In this document: positions 13,358-15,305 of the stretch, in pieces
How the letters are laid out: each line of letters starts with the position of its first letter
Numbering within the stretch: position 1 is the stretch's first letter
The notes under the pieces: model-generated
What the model was told of the DNA's origin: nothing
Seen by the model: only the letters and a program-made list of their open reading frames with translations
Database searches by the model: none
Source of the DNA: Lachnospiraceae bacterium UBA1201
GTDB taxonomy: Bacteria > Bacillota > Clostridia > Lachnospirales > Lachnospiraceae
Reading direction: 5' to 3'
Assembly (NCBI GenBank): GCA_002309675.1
Contig: DBXX01000065.1
Location: 1-15,305 of the forward strand
DNA length: 15,305 bases
Position numbers and translations under genes: made by a program

Positions 13358-14383
13358 ATGAAACCATTGGTCGGAATCCTGGATCATGAAAAAGAATACG
13401 GGGAGAGACTGGCGGCATTTATCGCCAAGCAGCCGTCGGTACCCTTTGATGTTGTGTTGTTTTCCAGTGCGGAGAAGCTTCGGGAATACATGCGTAGTAA
13501 AAAACCGGACCTGCTACTTTTGGGGCTCGGTTCGGAGGGGGAGATCCCGGAAGATATCGGCGCCGCGCGTAAGATGTACCTGACCGAGGAGAGACCGTGC
13601 GGAGCGGCGGCAGACGACTCGATCTGGCGCTACAGCGGCGCGCACGAGATCCTTCGGCAGCTTTCGTTACGGATACGGCCGGCGGCTGCGCACCCCGGAG
13701 AGGGCGAGCGGTTGCAGATATTTACGGTCTATTCGCCGGCGACAAGGTGCCGTAAGACGGAGTTTTCGATCGCGCTGGCACGGAGGATGAGCGATCGTGC
13801 CCGAACGCTGTTTATCACGTTTGAAGAGTATGGTTATATTCCCTCGGTGACGGATCTGACTGCGGAGGCCATGACGGATCTGTCGGATGTGATCTTCTAT
13901 GTCGGGCAGGGGGCATTTGCCGGGAAGTTACCGCGGTTTTTGCAACAGGCGGAGGGCCTGGAGTTCATCGCGCCGGTCCGCTGTCCGCAGGATATCCGTA
14001 CCCTGGACGGAGCGGAGGCGGTGGCGCTGCTTCGTATCCTCGCGGCGGAGGGAAAATACGATTGCATCGTGGTGGATGCGGGGCACGCTTTGGGCGATGT
14101 TCGGCCGCTTCTGGCCGCGTCGGACCGGATCTTCGTGCCGAGCCGACGGGATGTGATCTCGGCGGCTCGGGTGGAGGCGTTTCGCAGTTTTCTGGTGGCA
14201 TCGGGATGCGCGCAGGAGGCCGAAAAACTGGAAGTGATGCATTTGCCGGAAGGAGGCGGCCTTTTGGAACGACCGGACGGAGGGCGGCCGGGACGGCAGG
14301 AGTTTTTCACGCATGTTTTTGAAGGAGAAGTGATGGAGCATGCGGAGCGCGTGCTCAGGGAGGATCCATGCGCGGTTTCGTAA
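13358..14383 (+). CDS. CpaE/TadZ-like pilus assembly protein with pseudo-receiver and degenerate P-loop
   Basis: CpaE/TadZ proteins are MinD/ParA-superfamily factors thought to localise the Tad/Flp pilus machine at the inner face of the membrane. This 341-residue protein has a receiver-like N-terminal domain (about 1-110) in which the usual phospho-acceptor Asp, after PDLLLL, is Gly56, so it should not be phosphorylated there. The C-terminal half is ParA/MinD-like, starting at IFTVYSPATRCRKTE (121-135). The P-loop is highly degenerate: SPATRCRKT keeps K133-T134 but lacks the GK glycine. YDCIVVDAG (234-242) matches a Walker B-like strand with D240. The ATG at 13358 has AAGGAG upstream. CpaF follows after 41 nt, which supports the assignment. 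ATP binding is doubtful from sequence alone. Confidence 0.8.
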   Translation: MKPLVGILDHEKEYGERLAAFIAKQPSVPFDVVLFSSAEKLREYMRSKKPDLLLLGLGSEGEIPEDIGAARKMYLTEERPCGAAADDSIWRYSGAHEILRQLSLRIRPAAAHPGEGERLQIFTVYSPATRCRKTEFSIALARRMSDRARTLFITFEEYGYIPSVTDLTAEAMTDLSDVIFYVGQGAFAGKLPRFLQQAEGLEFIAPVRCPQDIRTLDGAEAVALLRILAAEGKYDCIVVDAGHALGDVRPLLAASDRIFVPSRRDVISAARVEAFRSFLVASGCAQEAEKLEVMHLPEGGGLLERPDGGRPGRQEFFTHVFEGEVMEHAERVLREDPCAVS

Positions 14384-14424
14384 GAGACGGTCGGTGAGGT
14401 TTGAGGAAGGGGCTGTAAGCCACG

Positions 14425-15305
14425 ATGGAGGAATATTCACGGGAGTTATTTGCCCGGTTGCGTACGGGTGTGTTGGAGGCGATCGAGTGGACCGGAACAC
14501 CGGATGACGGGCAGATCCGCGCGAAGATCGATGAGGCGCTGGCTTCGGAGGAGCAGGTGCGGCGCATGCCGGCTAAGACGCGCATTCGCCTGGGGAGGGA
14601 TCTGTTCGACAGTCTGCGGCGTTTCGATGCGATCACAGAACTCCTGGAGGACGGGAGCGTCAGCGAGATCATGGTGAACCGGGCAGACGTCATTTTTATC
14701 GAGAAGAACGGTAAGTTGCAGACTTACGGGCGCAGTTTCTCGAGCGAGGAGGCGCTGGCAGACATTATCCAGATGATCGTTTCGAAGGTGAACCGTCAGG
14801 TCAATGCTTCGTCGCCGATCGTGGATGCGCGTCTGGAGGACGGGAGCCGCATTAATATCGTGCTGCCGCCGGTCGCGCTTGACGGGCCGGTGCTGACGAT
14901 ACGAAAGTTCCCGACCTCGATGATGACCATCGAAAAGATGGTTGAGCTCGGGACATTGACCGAAGAAGCGGCAGAGTACCTGCGCGTGCTGGTGCGAGCG
15001 AGGTATAACATCTTCATCTCGGGAGGGACCGGCTCCGGAAAGACTACGTTGCTGAATGCGTTATCCGGTTTCATACCGGAGACCGAGCGAGTCATTACGA
15101 TCGAGGACTCCGCGGAATTGAAACTGCAGCATATTCCGAACCTGGTGCGGTTGGAGACGAAGAATGCGTCCGCCGACGGAAGCGGCGGCGTGACCATTCG
15201 CGACCTGATCAAAAGCGCGCTACGAATGCGCCCGGACCGCGTCGTGGTCGGCGAGGTCCGCGGCGGGGAGGTCATCGACATGCTACAGGCGATGAATACC
15301 GGGCA
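14425..15305 (+). CDS. cpaF: CpaF/TadA, Tad pilus secretion ATPase (C-terminus cut by window edge)
   Basis: CpaF/TadA is the hexameric type II/IV secretion ATPase that powers Flp/Tad pilus assembly at the cytoplasmic membrane. An open frame of 293 codons runs off the right edge. Visible motifs are LLEDGSVSEIMVN and ARLEDGSRINIVLPP of the N-terminal domain, Walker A GGTGSGKTT (200-208, K206), the TIEDSAEL Asp-box region, and RMRPDRVVVGEVRGGE, the Walker B/His-box side. ATG 14425 is the first start after an in-frame TAA at 14416-14418. The purine-rich GGAAGGGG upstream sits about 12 bases away, a rather long spacing. It follows the CpaE-like gene by 41 nt and probably shares its promoter; tadB and tadC would be expected beyond the edge. 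Confidence 0.95.
   Translation, partial: MEEYSRELFARLRTGVLEAIEWTGTPDDGQIRAKIDEALASEEQVRRMPAKTRIRLGRDLFDSLRRFDAITELLEDGSVSEIMVNRADVIFIEKNGKLQTYGRSFSSEEALADIIQMIVSKVNRQVNASSPIVDARLEDGSRINIVLPPVALDGPVLTIRKFPTSMMTIEKMVELGTLTEEAAEYLRVLVRARYNIFISGGTGSGKTTLLNALSGFIPETERVITIEDSAELKLQHIPNLVRLETKNASADGSGGVTIRDLIKSALRMRPDRVVVGEVRGGEVIDMLQAMNTG

Overview
The window looks like a chromosomal segment of an anaerobic Firmicute, most likely a member of the Clostridia. The clues are mid-range base composition, strong AGGAGG-type ribosome binding sites, the sufC-sufB gene order, an aconitase-family hydratase of the kind seen in Firmicutes, large secreted proteins with bacterial Ig-like repeats, and a Clostridia-style CpaE/CpaF pair. 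A family-level placement cannot be made from the sequence alone.

Left part (1-5945). sufC and a truncated sufB run leftward and belong to the SUF iron-sulfur cluster assembly operon, which continues out of the window. A compact divergent promoter region (about 1737-2061) separates them from a rightward aconitase-family gene. Both directions have clear sigma-A promoters with TTGATT -35 boxes and 17-nt spacers. The suf transcript would start with a chain of three hairpins. The rightward unit continues with a type I DAHP synthase (first step of aromatic amino acid synthesis) and a small putative lipoprotein of unknown function. A 20-bp tandem duplication sits exactly on the aconitase stop codon.

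Middle part (5946-12974). After about 300 nt that may be a structured RNA or leader come two very large exported proteins in tandem, 17 nt apart. Both carry a signal peptide and four near-identical Ig-like modules of about 92 residues. They then diverge completely: the first ends in a right-handed beta-helix (pectate-lyase-like) domain, the second in a GH67/GH20-like N-terminal domain plus DUF4838. The two Ig arrays match module for module, so the array seems to have been duplicated as a block and attached to two different effectors. This pair is the most interesting element of the window and reads as an extracellular glycan-acting system. A strong intrinsic terminator closes it.

Right part (12975-15305). 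After a stretch without genes and a TTGACA/TAAAAT promoter comes a CpaE/TadZ-like protein with a degenerate receiver and degenerate P-loop, followed by CpaF/TadA, the secretion ATPase, which is cut by the window edge. These begin a Tad/Flp pilus operon. No tRNA, rRNA, CRISPR array, transposase or phage gene was seen.
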